Source of the DNA: Streptomyces xiaopingdaonensis
GTDB lineage: Bacteria > Actinomycetota > Actinomycetes > Streptomycetales > Streptomycetaceae
Length of the DNA: 64,000 bases
Assembly: GCF_000262345.1 (NCBI RefSeq)
Contig: NZ_AJTQ01000063.1
Span: 48,844-112,843, forward strand
Direction of reading: 5' to 3'
Position numbers and translations under genes: made by a program. Within the stretch, counting starts at the first letter, position 1; each line of letters opens with the position of its first letter. The notes beneath the pieces were generated by a model. That model saw nothing but the letters and a program-made list of their open reading frames with translations. It did no database searches and was not told the DNA's origin. Below, one piece after another: positions 32,494-40,902 of the stretch.

Positions 32494-34434
32494 ATGGACC
32501 GGTTGGGCAGACGCGCGTCGGGGGCCGTACTCGGCGCCCTTCTCGTGGTGGGGGCGACCGCGGGGCCGGGGACGGCGCAGACGGCGGGGCCCGGGGGCAC
32601 GGCAGCCGCGACGAACGTCGCGGACGGAAAGGCGAGTTCACTCGTGATGGTGCTCGACTCCTCGGGGTCGATGGCCGACGACGACGGCTCGGGACAGAGC
32701 CGGATCACCTCGGCGCGGAAGGCGGTCGGCACCGTCGTCGACGCGCTGCCCGACGGGCACCCCACGGGGCTGCGCCTCTACGGCGCCGACCGCAACAAGG
32801 GGTGCACCGACACCCGCCTCGCCGAACCCGTCGCACCGCTCGACAGGGACGGGCTGAAGAAGGCGGTCGCCAAGGTCCGCCCGAAGGGCGACACTCCCAT
32901 CGGGCTCTCGCTCCGCAAAGCCGCCCAGGACCTCCCCGAGGCGCCCTCCGGCACGATCGGGAAGCGCACCGTCCTGCTGATCTCCGACGGCGAGGACAAC
33001 TGCAACGCGCCGCCGCCGTGCGAAGCCGCGGAGGAGCTCGCCGAGAACGGCGTCGACCTGCGGATCGACGTCATCGGCTTCCAGGTCGGCGGAACGGCGC
33101 GGAAGCAGCTGAGCTGCGTCGCGGAGAAGGGCAAGGGCAGCTACTACGACGCCCCCGACGCCGACGCGCTCGCCCGCCAGCTTCAGCGCGCGGCCCGCAC
33201 CTCGGCCGACGCGTACCGGCTCGACGGGAAGCGCCTCACCGGCGGCCTCGACCGCGACAAGGCGGCCCGACTCGACGCCGGCAGCGGCCAGTACGTCGAC
33301 ACCATCGGGCCGCGCGAGACCCGCTGGTACCGCGTGGAGATGGACGAGAAGTCCACCAACTCGCTCAGCGTCACCGGGGTGCCCAACTCCGGCATGGACA
33401 TCTCCAGAAGCGACGGCCTGCGGCTCCAGATCTACGGACCCGGCAAGAAGGCGCACTGCAAGCGCGTCACCAGGACCATGGGCCAGGACGAGGGCGCCGC
33501 GCCTCTCGTCGCCGCGGCCCACCGCGTCCCCGACGACGTGCAGACCTCCGGATCCTGCGACCGCGGCGCCGGCGAGTACCTGGTCTCCGTCGAGCGGCGG
33601 GCCGGGGTCCGGGTGGGCGGCGAGGGCCGGGACAGCGACTGGCCCATCGAGCTCGCCTACACCGTCGAGGCGCCCCTCGGCGACGGCGTGCAGCCGGCAG
33701 GCGCGCAGACGGAGCTGGGCGCCGCGGCGGGCCCGCAGGCGCGGCTCCCGCAGGCGCAGCCGAAGAAGGTGCGGGGCGGCACCGGGTTCAACGACGCGCG
33801 CAAGGTCACCAGCGGCGTCTGGCGCGACACCTTGGTTCCGGCGCAGACCCGTTGGTACCGCGTACCGGCCGGATGGGGTCAACAGGTGCGCTACGACGTC
33901 GAGTTCAGCAACGAGCCAACGGTCGAAGGCCACAGCAGCGAACGCAGCCGGATCGCCACCGACCTGTACTCGCCGAACCGCTTCCCGATCGACAACGACT
34001 CGGCGCTCGACGGGAGCGGACGGTACGACGGGCGCCCCGCTCGCCTCTCGGCCGGCACCGTGCCGGTCTCCTGGGCGAACAGGTACGAGAGCGACAAGCA
34101 GGTCCGCGCCGTCAACACCGACGGGGAGTACTACCTCGCCGTCACTCTCGGCCCGGACGCCGCGAAGATCGCCGAGAACCCGGAGATCGGCATCGTCCTC
34201 CGCCTCGACGTCAAGGGGAAGGCGAAGTCGGGGCCCCAACACGAGGCGGCAGCCGACACGTCGAACGCCGCCGGCGACGACTCGGCCGCGGACGACGGTG
34301 GTCGGGGACGCGGCACCGTCGCGGCCGTCGCGGGGGGCGCAGGTGCGGTGCTCCTCGGCGGACTCGGCGCCTGGTACCTGCTGGCCCGGAGGCGGACGAG
34401 GAACGTCGGCCCGACGAACGGAGACTTCCGATGA
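32494..34434 (+). CDS. Secreted von Willebrand factor A domain protein, membrane anchored
   Basis: 646 residues. A signal peptide (GAVLGALLVVGATAG, cut near AQT) leads to a VWA domain (about 45-230) with the MIDAS motif DSSGSM and LLISDGEDNCN. Two further regions of beta-rich repeat follow; one opens with GGTGFNDARKVTSGVWRDTL and contains RWYRVPAGWGQ. The chain ends with a membrane span (AVAGGAGAVLLGGLGAWYLLA) and RRR. A metal-dependent adhesion or partner-binding role outside the cell is the family norm; the partner is probably the next gene's product, which shares the RYYRVPxxWGQ domain. ATG 32494 has GGGGGAG 6 bases before it. Confidence 0.85.
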   Translation: MDRLGRRASGAVLGALLVVGATAGPGTAQTAGPGGTAAATNVADGKASSLVMVLDSSGSMADDDGSGQSRITSARKAVGTVVDALPDGHPTGLRLYGADRNKGCTDTRLAEPVAPLDRDGLKKAVAKVRPKGDTPIGLSLRKAAQDLPEAPSGTIGKRTVLLISDGEDNCNAPPPCEAAEELAENGVDLRIDVIGFQVGGTARKQLSCVAEKGKGSYYDAPDADALARQLQRAARTSADAYRLDGKRLTGGLDRDKAARLDAGSGQYVDTIGPRETRWYRVEMDEKSTNSLSVTGVPNSGMDISRSDGLRLQIYGPGKKAHCKRVTRTMGQDEGAAPLVAAAHRVPDDVQTSGSCDRGAGEYLVSVERRAGVRVGGEGRDSDWPIELAYTVEAPLGDGVQPAGAQTELGAAAGPQARLPQAQPKKVRGGTGFNDARKVTSGVWRDTLVPAQTRWYRVPAGWGQQVRYDVEFSNEPTVEGHSSERSRIATDLYSPNRFPIDNDSALDGSGRYDGRPARLSAGTVPVSWANRYESDKQVRAVNTDGEYYLAVTLGPDAAKIAENPEIGIVLRLDVKGKAKSGPQHEAAADTSNAAGDDSAADDGGRGRGTVAAVAGGAGAVLLGGLGAWYLLARRRTRNVGPTNGDFR

Positions 34435-35786
34435 GGAACATACGCACGTGCGCCACCGCTTCCCTCACGCTCGGCGTCCTCGCGGCGACGGCGGGCCAGG
34501 CGACGGCGGACGGCGGTGCTGCGGGGTACGCGCTCGACGCGGCAGCCGAGCGCGTGACCGGCGCGAAGACCAGCGGGGACGGCCCCGCGCTCACGCCCGG
34601 CACCTATCGGGACGCCATCGAGCGCAACGAGCAGAGGTACTACACCGTCAACCTCGACGGCACCTCGCACGCTTACCTCTCGGTGACGGCGGCCCCGAAG
34701 CCCGGGCAGAAGATCAAGAAGCTGGAGGACGGGCTGGAGCTCCAGCTCACCACCGTCGACGGCGATCGGTGCGGTTCCGTGCTCCCCACGAAGGTCAACT
34801 TCACCGGCGACGGCACGACGCACCCGCTCACCGGCACCGTCAGCCGCATCGTCGGTGAGGACGACAAGTGCCAGCAGCGCGGCCCGTATCTCCTCTCCGT
34901 CGGGCGCAAGAGCAGCGCCCTCTCGGACCCGGGTGCGTGGCCGCTGGAGGTGCGCTACATGTCCGAGCCCGGCCTCAAGGGCGATCCGCCCTCCGGAGCC
35001 GACTCCGCGGACGCCGAGGAGAGCCCTGCCCCCGACGTCACGGGCGAGCCGCGGAAAGCCCGCGGCGGACTGGGCTTCGGCGCGGCGCGCAGCCTCGGCG
35101 ACGGCGTGTGGAAGGACCGGCTGAAGCCCGCCGAGACGCGCTACTACCGCGTCCCCGTCGACTGGGGCCAACGGCTCAACGTCAGCGTGGAGTTGGCGAA
35201 CGCCGAGGCCGGCGCCGACGCCGAGAAGCGGCTCCCCAGCACCGTCTTCGACGCGTTCGGCGTGCAGCTCTACAACCCGGCGCGGATGCGCATGGGGGAC
35301 TCCGTCTGGGAGTCGTACCGTGGCGAGTCGGCCGCGATCCAGCGGCAGACGGCGAACGTCACCTACGCCAACCGCTTCGACGACGACGCGAAGGGCGCCC
35401 AGGTCGCCGGGTGGCACTACGTCGCCGTCACGGCCTCACCCGAGCTGGAGGAGTACTTCGACGGCGCCGCCGCGCCCGTGACCCTGCGCATGGAGGTCAA
35501 GGGGAAGCAGGCCGAGACGCCCTCCTACCGGGAGGACCCGCACGAGGCGGGGTTCGGCGTCGACGACTCGGACCGCGAGCAGGCGGCCAAGGGCCAGACG
35601 GCCGCGCAGGCCGAGGAGTCGGCCGACCGGTCGCTGCTCGGCTACGCGGGCATCGGCGTCGGAACCGCGCTGCTCGTGGGGCTCGGAGCCTGGGTGCTGG
35701 TCGCCCGCCGGCGCGCGGCGGGGAGTCGGAGCGCCGGGCCTCCGTACGGGTACGGGCCGAACGGCCCCTACCCGCCCCGGAGTTAG
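34431..35786 (+). CDS. Secreted membrane-anchored protein, paralogous to the C-terminal half of the VWA protein
   Basis: 451 residues with signal peptide (ATASLTLGVLAATAGQATA), two beta-rich regions and a C-terminal span (GYAGIGVGTALLVGLGAWVLVA) followed by RRR and a Tyr/Gly/Pro tail. GGLGFGAARSLGDGVWKDRL and RYYRVPVDWGQ match the equivalent parts of the upstream VWA protein, so the two arose by duplication of a shared module. ATG 34431 overlaps the VWA stop (ATGA). No enzyme motif is seen; I infer that the pair forms a cell-surface complex. Confidence 0.82.
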   Translation: MRNIRTCATASLTLGVLAATAGQATADGGAAGYALDAAAERVTGAKTSGDGPALTPGTYRDAIERNEQRYYTVNLDGTSHAYLSVTAAPKPGQKIKKLEDGLELQLTTVDGDRCGSVLPTKVNFTGDGTTHPLTGTVSRIVGEDDKCQQRGPYLLSVGRKSSALSDPGAWPLEVRYMSEPGLKGDPPSGADSADAEESPAPDVTGEPRKARGGLGFGAARSLGDGVWKDRLKPAETRYYRVPVDWGQRLNVSVELANAEAGADAEKRLPSTVFDAFGVQLYNPARMRMGDSVWESYRGESAAIQRQTANVTYANRFDDDAKGAQVAGWHYVAVTASPELEEYFDGAAAPVTLRMEVKGKQAETPSYREDPHEAGFGVDDSDREQAAKGQTAAQAEESADRSLLGYAGIGVGTALLVGLGAWVLVARRRAAGSRSAGPPYGYGPNGPYPPRS

Positions 35787-35790
35787 CCGT

Positions 35791-37011
35791 TCAGCCCGTC
35801 GCCAGCGCCCAGACGCCGACGGCGAGGCAGACGAGCGCGGCGAGGAACACCGGGATCGCGACCTTCGGGGGCGGTCCCGGGCGTCGTTCGCCGGCGGGGG
35901 CGACGGGTGGCCCTGCGGTTCCGAACGAGGCCTGTACGTAGGGCTGTTGCGGCACTGCAGGGGCGCCGCCCGGCGTGCCGAGCGGCGCGGCGTGGGAGGG
36001 CGGTGTGGGCGGGTGCGGTGGCGGTGAGGGCGTCGACTGGCCCTGCGGTGCGGCGGGTTGCTGCTCGGCGTGGCTGTTCGGCGGGGCGAGGTGGAAACTG
36101 CCCGTCTGCGACGGGTCCTCCGCGTCGGCGGCGCTGGGGCCCTGTGCGTCGAACCCCTCGGGGAGCTGGGGGAGTTGGTCGAAGACCTCGATCTCCTCCT
36201 GGTCCGGCGCCGTCTCCGGCGGAAGGAGTTCGGGGACGCCGGCGAGGGCCTTGCGGACGCCGGTGGCGGAGCGGAAGCGGCTGCGCGGGTCCGGGTGGAG
36301 CAGGTGGCCGAGGACCTGCCAGAGCGGCTCGGGGACGCCCTGCGGTGCGGGTGGGACGCCGTGCGTGTACTGCTCCGTCAGCGCCTGTGCGTCGGGCTTG
36401 GCGCCGGTGAGGAGGTAGAGGCCGACGAGGCCGGCGGCGTAGAGGTCGGCGGGGAAGTCGGGTTCCGCGCCCAGGAGTTGCTCGGGTGCGAAGTAGCCGG
36501 GGGTGCCGAGCACGAACTGCGTCTCGGTGAGGCGGGGCTCGCCCTTGCGCATCGCGATGCCGAAGTCGGAGAGGCGCAGGTGCGGGCGGCCCTTTCCGGT
36601 GGGTTCCAGGAGGATGTTCGCCGGCTTGATGTCGCGGTGCACGACGTCCTCGGCGTGGACGGCGTCGAGTCCGGCGAGGAGCTGGTCGAGGAGGGTGCAG
36701 ACGTACCGCGGCGGCAACGGACCGTAGTCGGCGAGGAGATGGGCGAGCGAGCCGCCGCCGATCAGGTCCATCGTGAAGAGGACCTGGTCGTCGTCGGCGG
36801 CCCAGCTCGTCGGTGCGAGCACGTGCGGGTGGTCGATGCGGAGGGCCTGCTCGCGGACGAACCGCAGCAGCGTGCCCGCGTCGCTCTGCATCAGCACCTT
36901 TGCTGCGACGTACCGGCGGCGCCTGTGGTCCCACGTCCGCCACACGGCGCCGGCTCCGCCCCGGCCGATCGGATCCACCAGCTCGTACCGTCCGGCGAAG
37001 ATCTCACCCAT
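35791..37011 (-). CDS. Membrane-anchored Ser/Thr protein kinase
   Basis: 406 residues with a complete Hanks-type kinase: glycine loop IGRGGAGAVW (15-24), catalytic Lys38 in AAKVL, HRDIKPAN from residue 125 with Asp127, DFG at 149-151, and GTPGYFAPEQL. A Pro-rich linker (about 300-375) and one C-terminal membrane span (VAIPVFLAALVCLAVGVWALA) follow, with almost nothing outside, so any signal must reach it through partners. ATG 37011 follows GGGAGC. It lies downstream of an HTH gene on the same strand with a gap of 113 bp and converges on the VWA-pair operon. Confidence 0.92.
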   Translation of the reverse strand: MGEIFAGRYELVDPIGRGGAGAVWRTWDHRRRRYVAAKVLMQSDAGTLLRFVREQALRIDHPHVLAPTSWAADDDQVLFTMDLIGGGSLAHLLADYGPLPPRYVCTLLDQLLAGLDAVHAEDVVHRDIKPANILLEPTGKGRPHLRLSDFGIAMRKGEPRLTETQFVLGTPGYFAPEQLLGAEPDFPADLYAAGLVGLYLLTGAKPDAQALTEQYTHGVPPAPQGVPEPLWQVLGHLLHPDPRSRFRSATGVRKALAGVPELLPPETAPDQEEIEVFDQLPQLPEGFDAQGPSAADAEDPSQTGSFHLAPPNSHAEQQPAAPQGQSTPSPPPHPPTPPSHAAPLGTPGGAPAVPQQPYVQASFGTAGPPVAPAGERRPGPPPKVAIPVFLAALVCLAVGVWALATG

Positions 37012-37124
37012 CGTTCTGCTGCCCGCTCCCCTGTCTCGTTGCTGCGGTGGCCCTCCGGCCGCCGGGCTCGCCGGCGCCCTGCGGTGCTCCGGGTTCGTAC
37101 GGTGCCGAAGGGGGCGCCGGCGGC

Positions 37125-37676
37125 TCAGCTCTGGTGGGACTCGTAGTGCTTGACGGCGTCGGCGGTGCGGCCCGCGCCGTAGACCCGGAGGAACTCTGCC
37201 AGCTCCGGGTGCGTGGGCGCGAGTGCTGCGGAGGCGTCGAGGATGTCGGCGGCGTCGGAGACGGAGCGCAGCAGCGCCTGGATCTCCCGGACGACGCGCT
37301 TCACAGGGGTCTGCGAGGCGCCCGAAGAGGCCGTCTGCGCCGTGTGGTTGAGGACGCTGCCGCCCGCGGTGCGGCGGATCTCGTCCATCCGCCGTGTGGC
37401 GTCCGCCGCGGAGACCTCGCCCTGCGAGACCTCGGCCGCGAGGCTCTGGAGGGCCTGCACCCGCTGGACGACCGCCGGGTTGCCGATCTTTGCTCGCTGC
37501 CCGCTCATCAGCTGCGAAAGCATCGGTGCGGAGAGTCCGAGGACGGTGGCGAGGCGTGCCTGGTTGAGCCCGAGGTCGTCGATGAGCCTGCGGAAGAGAG
37601 TCCCCAACGGCTCCCCGTACCACTGGCTTTGAAGCTCCCGCGCCTTTGCGGTGGCTTCCTGCTGCGCTGCGTCCAT
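37125..37676 (-). CDS. XRE-type helix-turn-helix protein
   Basis: 183 residues. The HTH is LGLNQARLATVLGLSAPMLSQLMSGQRAKIG (about residues 35-65). The rest is helical, with a Ser/Thr/Gln-rich spacer. DNA-binding regulator of unknown target; cotranscription with the kinase gene makes it a candidate substrate or output. ATG 37676 has GGGGAG upstream. tRNA-Ala starts 130 bp away on the other strand. Confidence 0.83.
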   Translation of the reverse strand: MDAAQQEATAKARELQSQWYGEPLGTLFRRLIDDLGLNQARLATVLGLSAPMLSQLMSGQRAKIGNPAVVQRVQALQSLAAEVSQGEVSAADATRRMDEIRRTAGGSVLNHTAQTASSGASQTPVKRVVREIQALLRSVSDAADILDASAALAPTHPELAEFLRVYGAGRTADAVKHYESHQS

Positions 37677-37805
37677 CACGGCTCCCCTGGACTCCCCTAC
37701 GTCACTTCGCTGACGCGAACTTGCGTGGCATCCTACGGAGCAGGAAAGGGCCGCGGCGATACCCGGTCGGAATTCGTTCCCCGGACCGGGTAAGGTTGCC
37801 GTCAC

Positions 37806-37878
37806 GGGGCCTTAGCTCAGTTGGTAGAGCGCTGTCTTTGCATGGCAGATGTCAGGGGTTCGACTCCCCTAGGCTCCA
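37806..37878 (+). tRNA. tRNA-Ala (TGC)
   Basis: 73 nt, CCA not encoded. GGGGCCT pairs with AGGCTCC with one G-T wobble; the anticodon TGC is at 37839-37841; the T arm is GGTTCGACTCC. It lies 6.9 kb from tRNA-Ile, as is common after gyrA in streptomycetes. Confidence 0.97.
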
Positions 37879-37883
37879 CGTCG

Positions 37884-37927
37884 GAAGAGCCCCTCGGGCT
37901 GCGGGAACGCAGCCCGAGGGGCTCTTC
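37884..37927. terminator. tRNA-Ala / madM terminator
   Basis: 20-bp perfect stem (37884-37903 and 37908-37927) with loop GGAA, 5 bases after the tRNA. It can also serve leftward madM transcripts ending at 38039. Confidence 0.85.
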
Positions 37928-38038
37928 GTGCTCGTCGCGGCGCCGTGGTCCCGGGGTGCCGGATGCTTCCGCGACTCGGTGAACGGTACGGAGAGCAGCG
38001 GCCGCTCGGCTCTCCGCGACGGCGCCGGGCCCGCGGGA

Positions 38039-38803
38039 TCAGCCGCCGAGGACCGCGCGGAGCGTCACGTACAGCAGCGACGGGCCGAGGAGGCAGCCGA
38101 CGCCCGTGTAGAAGGTGGCCGTCATGGCGCCGTACGGGACGAGGCGCTTGTCGGTGGCCGCGAGGCCGCCGGCCACTCCCGAGGTGGTGCCCAGCAGGCC
38201 CCCGAAGGCCATCGCCGACTTCGGGTTGTTCAGGCCGATGAGCGGGGCGATGAGCGGGGTTCCGACCATCACCACCACGGACTTCACCAGCCCTGCGGCG
38301 ACGGAGAGCGCTATCACGTCCGAGCTCGCCCCCACCGCCGTACCGGTCACGGGACCGACGATGTAGGTGGCGGCCCCGGAGCCGATCGTCGCCAGGGACG
38401 CGGCGTCCGTGTAGCCGAAGAAGGCGGCGATGACCACGCCGACCACGAACGAGAGCACCACGCCCAGCACGATCGACAGCGCACCGGAGAGCCCGGCCCG
38501 CTTGATCTCCTTGAGGTCGACGCCGTAGGCGGTGGAGACGATCGCGAAGTCCCGCAGCATCGCGCCGCCCATCAGACCGACCCCGGAGAAGACGGCGAAG
38601 TCGGCGATCCCCTTCTCGCCGCCCGTCACGGTGCCGCCCACGTAGGCGAGTACCAGGCCGAGCAGGATGGCGATGGCGGAGCCGTGCAGGCGACCGCGGC
38701 TCAGCTTCTTCGACAGCCAACCGGAGACCAGCATCAGGCCGCCGACGAGTGCGAAGGCCACGACCAGGTCGTTCTCCTCGAAGACGGAGACGAGCGCGTC
38801 CAC
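38039..38803 (-). CDS. madM: Malonate transporter subunit MadM
   Basis: 254-residue integral membrane protein with about eight spans (VVAFALVGGLMLVSGWL, GSAIAILLGLVLAYVGG, SIVLGVVLSFVVGVVIAAFF and others). It fits MadM of the two-subunit malonate/Na+ symporter; GSGAATYIVGPVTGTAVGASSDVIALSVAAG is a conserved stretch. The ATYIVGPVTG and FGGLLGTTSGVAGG loops probably line the path. GTG 38803 lies 1 base from the madL stop, so the subunits are made together. Confidence 0.88.
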   Translation of the reverse strand: MDALVSVFEENDLVVAFALVGGLMLVSGWLSKKLSRGRLHGSAIAILLGLVLAYVGGTVTGGEKGIADFAVFSGVGLMGGAMLRDFAIVSTAYGVDLKEIKRAGLSGALSIVLGVVLSFVVGVVIAAFFGYTDAASLATIGSGAATYIVGPVTGTAVGASSDVIALSVAAGLVKSVVVMVGTPLIAPLIGLNNPKSAMAFGGLLGTTSGVAGGLAATDKRLVPYGAMTATFYTGVGCLLGPSLLYVTLRAVLGG

Positions 38804-38804
38804 T

Positions 38805-39206
38805 TCAGACCTCCTGCTTCTCGTCGGCGTCCTGCGGCGGCAGCGGCTCGGCAGGGCTGCCTATTCGCGCCAGTACCGGTACCAGCGCCGCTCCGACCGC
38901 GACGGCGCCGAGCCCGGCCAGGATCGCCATCGGCCCGCCGGCGATCGCACCCGCCACGTCCTGGGTGGCGGCCATGGCGACGACGATCGGGATGTACATC
39001 GCCGACCAGAAGAGCACCCCCTGCTCGGTCGGCTCGGGGAACTTGCCTTTGCCCCGGAGCCAGTGGGCGGCGAGCACCAGCATGATCATGGCGAAGCCGA
39101 CTCCGCCCACGTTGGCGTCGACCCCGACGGCGATACCGAGCAGTTCGCCGACGAGCGTGCCCGCCAGCATGCACACCGCCAGCGCTGCCACTCCATAGAG
39201 AACCAT
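38805..39206 (-). CDS. madL: Malonate transporter subunit MadL
   Basis: 133-residue membrane protein with four spans. MVLYGVAALAVCMLAGTLVGELLG, then NVGGVGFAMIMLVLAAHWL match MadL. It acts with MadM to import malonate. ATG 39206 with GGAGAAG ahead is preferred over the in-frame GTG at 39218. The gap of 160 bp to matB contains a weak inverted repeat (39240-39245 with 39251-39256), so expression could drop between matB and the transporter genes. Confidence 0.87.
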   Translation of the reverse strand: MVLYGVAALAVCMLAGTLVGELLGIAVGVDANVGGVGFAMIMLVLAAHWLRGKGKFPEPTEQGVLFWSAMYIPIVVAMAATQDVAGAIAGGPMAILAGLGAVAVGAALVPVLARIGSPAEPLPPQDADEKQEV

Positions 39207-39366
39207 CGTCTTCTCCACACTGAGAGACTTCAGAGGATGAGGGCCCAACAGGCCCTGTTCTGCGTGTTCTTCGCGTTGCTCGCGTCTCCCTCGTGGGGGC
39301 GTGAGCGATGTCCTGCCGTTCTGGGGAGGTCGCGTCCCCCGACGTCGCGCCGTTCCGCTCGCCGGG

Positions 39367-40902
39367 TCAGGCGTCCGCGGGGGACTCCGGGGGCGCGAAC
39401 AGGGTTTCGTAGCGCTTGCGCAGCTCGGCCTTCTGCACCTTGCCCATGACGTTGCGCGGCAGCGCTTCGACGACGCGCACCGCCCGCGGATGCTTGAACC
39501 GCGCCAGGTCGCCGGCGACGAACTCGCGCAGCTCCTCGGCGGCGGGCTGCGCACCGGGCGTGGGGACGACGACGGCGACGACCGTCTCGCCGAAGTCCGG
39601 GTGGGGCACACCGATCACGGCGGACTCCACCACCCCGGGGTGGGCGTCGAGCAACTCCTCGATCTCCTTGGGGTAGACGTTGTACCCGCCGGTGATCACC
39701 AGGTCCTTGCCGCGGCCGACGAGGCACAGATAGCCGTCCTCGTCGACGCGGCCGAGGTCGCCGGTGACGAAGAAGCCGTCCGCGCGGAACTCGGCGGCGG
39801 TCTTCTCGGGGAGGCGCCAGTAACCGGTGAAGACGTTGGGGCCGCGGACCTCGATGCTGCCCACTTCGCCGTCGGGCAGCGGCTCTCCGCTTTCGGCGTC
39901 CACCACGCGGATCTCCGTGCCGGGGAGCGGCTTGCCGACGGTGCCGGGCTTGCGCGGCCCGCCCTCGTACGGGTTGGTGGTGTTCATGCCCGTCTCCGTC
40001 ATGCCGTAGCGCTCGAGGATCGCGTGGCCGGTACGGGCCGCGAAGCTCTCGTGGTCGCTGGCGAGGAGGGGCGCGGAGCCGGAGACGAAGAGCCGCATTC
40101 CGGCGCAGGCCTCGGCGGTGAGTCCCGGGTGCCTGAGCAGGCGGGTGTAGAAGGTGGGCACCCCCATCAGCACCGTGGCCCGGGGCAACAGGTCGACGAT
40201 CGCGTCGGCGTCGAACTTGGGCAAAAAGTACAGGGAGGCACCGGCCGTGAGAGCCATGTTCGCGGCGACGAAGAGTCCGTGGATGTGGAATATCGGCAGG
40301 GCGTGGATGAGCCGGTCGTCCGCGGTGAACTGCCAGGAGTCGAGCAGCGCACGGCAGTTGGAGGCGAGGTTGCCGTGGGTGAGTACGGCGCCCTTGGAGC
40401 GCCCGGTGGTGCCCGAGGTGTAGAGGATCGCGGCGGGGTCGTCGGCCGACGCCTCGTACGTCTCCGTGCGGCGGGCGGCGTCGCCGAGGAGGCTGCCGTC
40501 GCCGGAGACGCCCAGTGTCTCGATGACGAGGCCCTCTTGTGCACGCCGGGCGTGCTCCGCCTCGCGCTCCGGCGCGCACACCAGCACGCGCGGCTGGGCG
40601 TCGCCGAGGAAGTACTCCGTCTCGTTGCCGGTGTAGGCGGTGTTGAGGGGCAGGAAGACCCCGCCCACCTGCAGGGTCGCCAGATACAGCGCGATCGCCT
40701 CCGGCGACTTGTGCACCTGGGCCGCGACTCGGTCCCCCGGTGAGACGCCGTCGGCGACGAGGCGGGCCGCGACGCGCTGGACCGTCTCCGCGGTCTCGCG
40801 GTAGGTGATGCCCCGCCCGTCGGGCAGCTCGAAGAGCGCCTTGTCCGGCCGTTGTTCCGTCTGCTCGACGAAGGACCGGTGGATGGTGGTGAAGGGTGAC
40901 AT
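39367..40902 (-). CDS. matB: Malonyl-CoA synthetase (malonate-CoA ligase)
   Basis: ANL-superfamily ligase that makes malonyl-CoA from malonate, ATP and CoA. 511 residues: P-loop-like ILYTSGTTGRSKGAVLTHGN, ALPIFHIHGLFVA (MatB-typical), ERYGMTETGMNTTNPYEGGPRKPGTVG with the malonate-specific arginine in the RKPG region, TGDLGRVDEDGY, and the catalytic lysine in LPRNVMGKVQKAEL. ATG 40902 overlaps the matA stop by one base (TGATG) and follows AAAGGA. With matA it turns malonate into acetyl-CoA; malonyl-CoA can also feed polyketide and fatty acid synthesis. Confidence 0.94.
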   Translation of the reverse strand: MSPFTTIHRSFVEQTEQRPDKALFELPDGRGITYRETAETVQRVAARLVADGVSPGDRVAAQVHKSPEAIALYLATLQVGGVFLPLNTAYTGNETEYFLGDAQPRVLVCAPEREAEHARRAQEGLVIETLGVSGDGSLLGDAARRTETYEASADDPAAILYTSGTTGRSKGAVLTHGNLASNCRALLDSWQFTADDRLIHALPIFHIHGLFVAANMALTAGASLYFLPKFDADAIVDLLPRATVLMGVPTFYTRLLRHPGLTAEACAGMRLFVSGSAPLLASDHESFAARTGHAILERYGMTETGMNTTNPYEGGPRKPGTVGKPLPGTEIRVVDAESGEPLPDGEVGSIEVRGPNVFTGYWRLPEKTAAEFRADGFFVTGDLGRVDEDGYLCLVGRGKDLVITGGYNVYPKEIEELLDAHPGVVESAVIGVPHPDFGETVVAVVVPTPGAQPAAEELREFVAGDLARFKHPRAVRVVEALPRNVMGKVQKAELRKRYETLFAPPESPADA

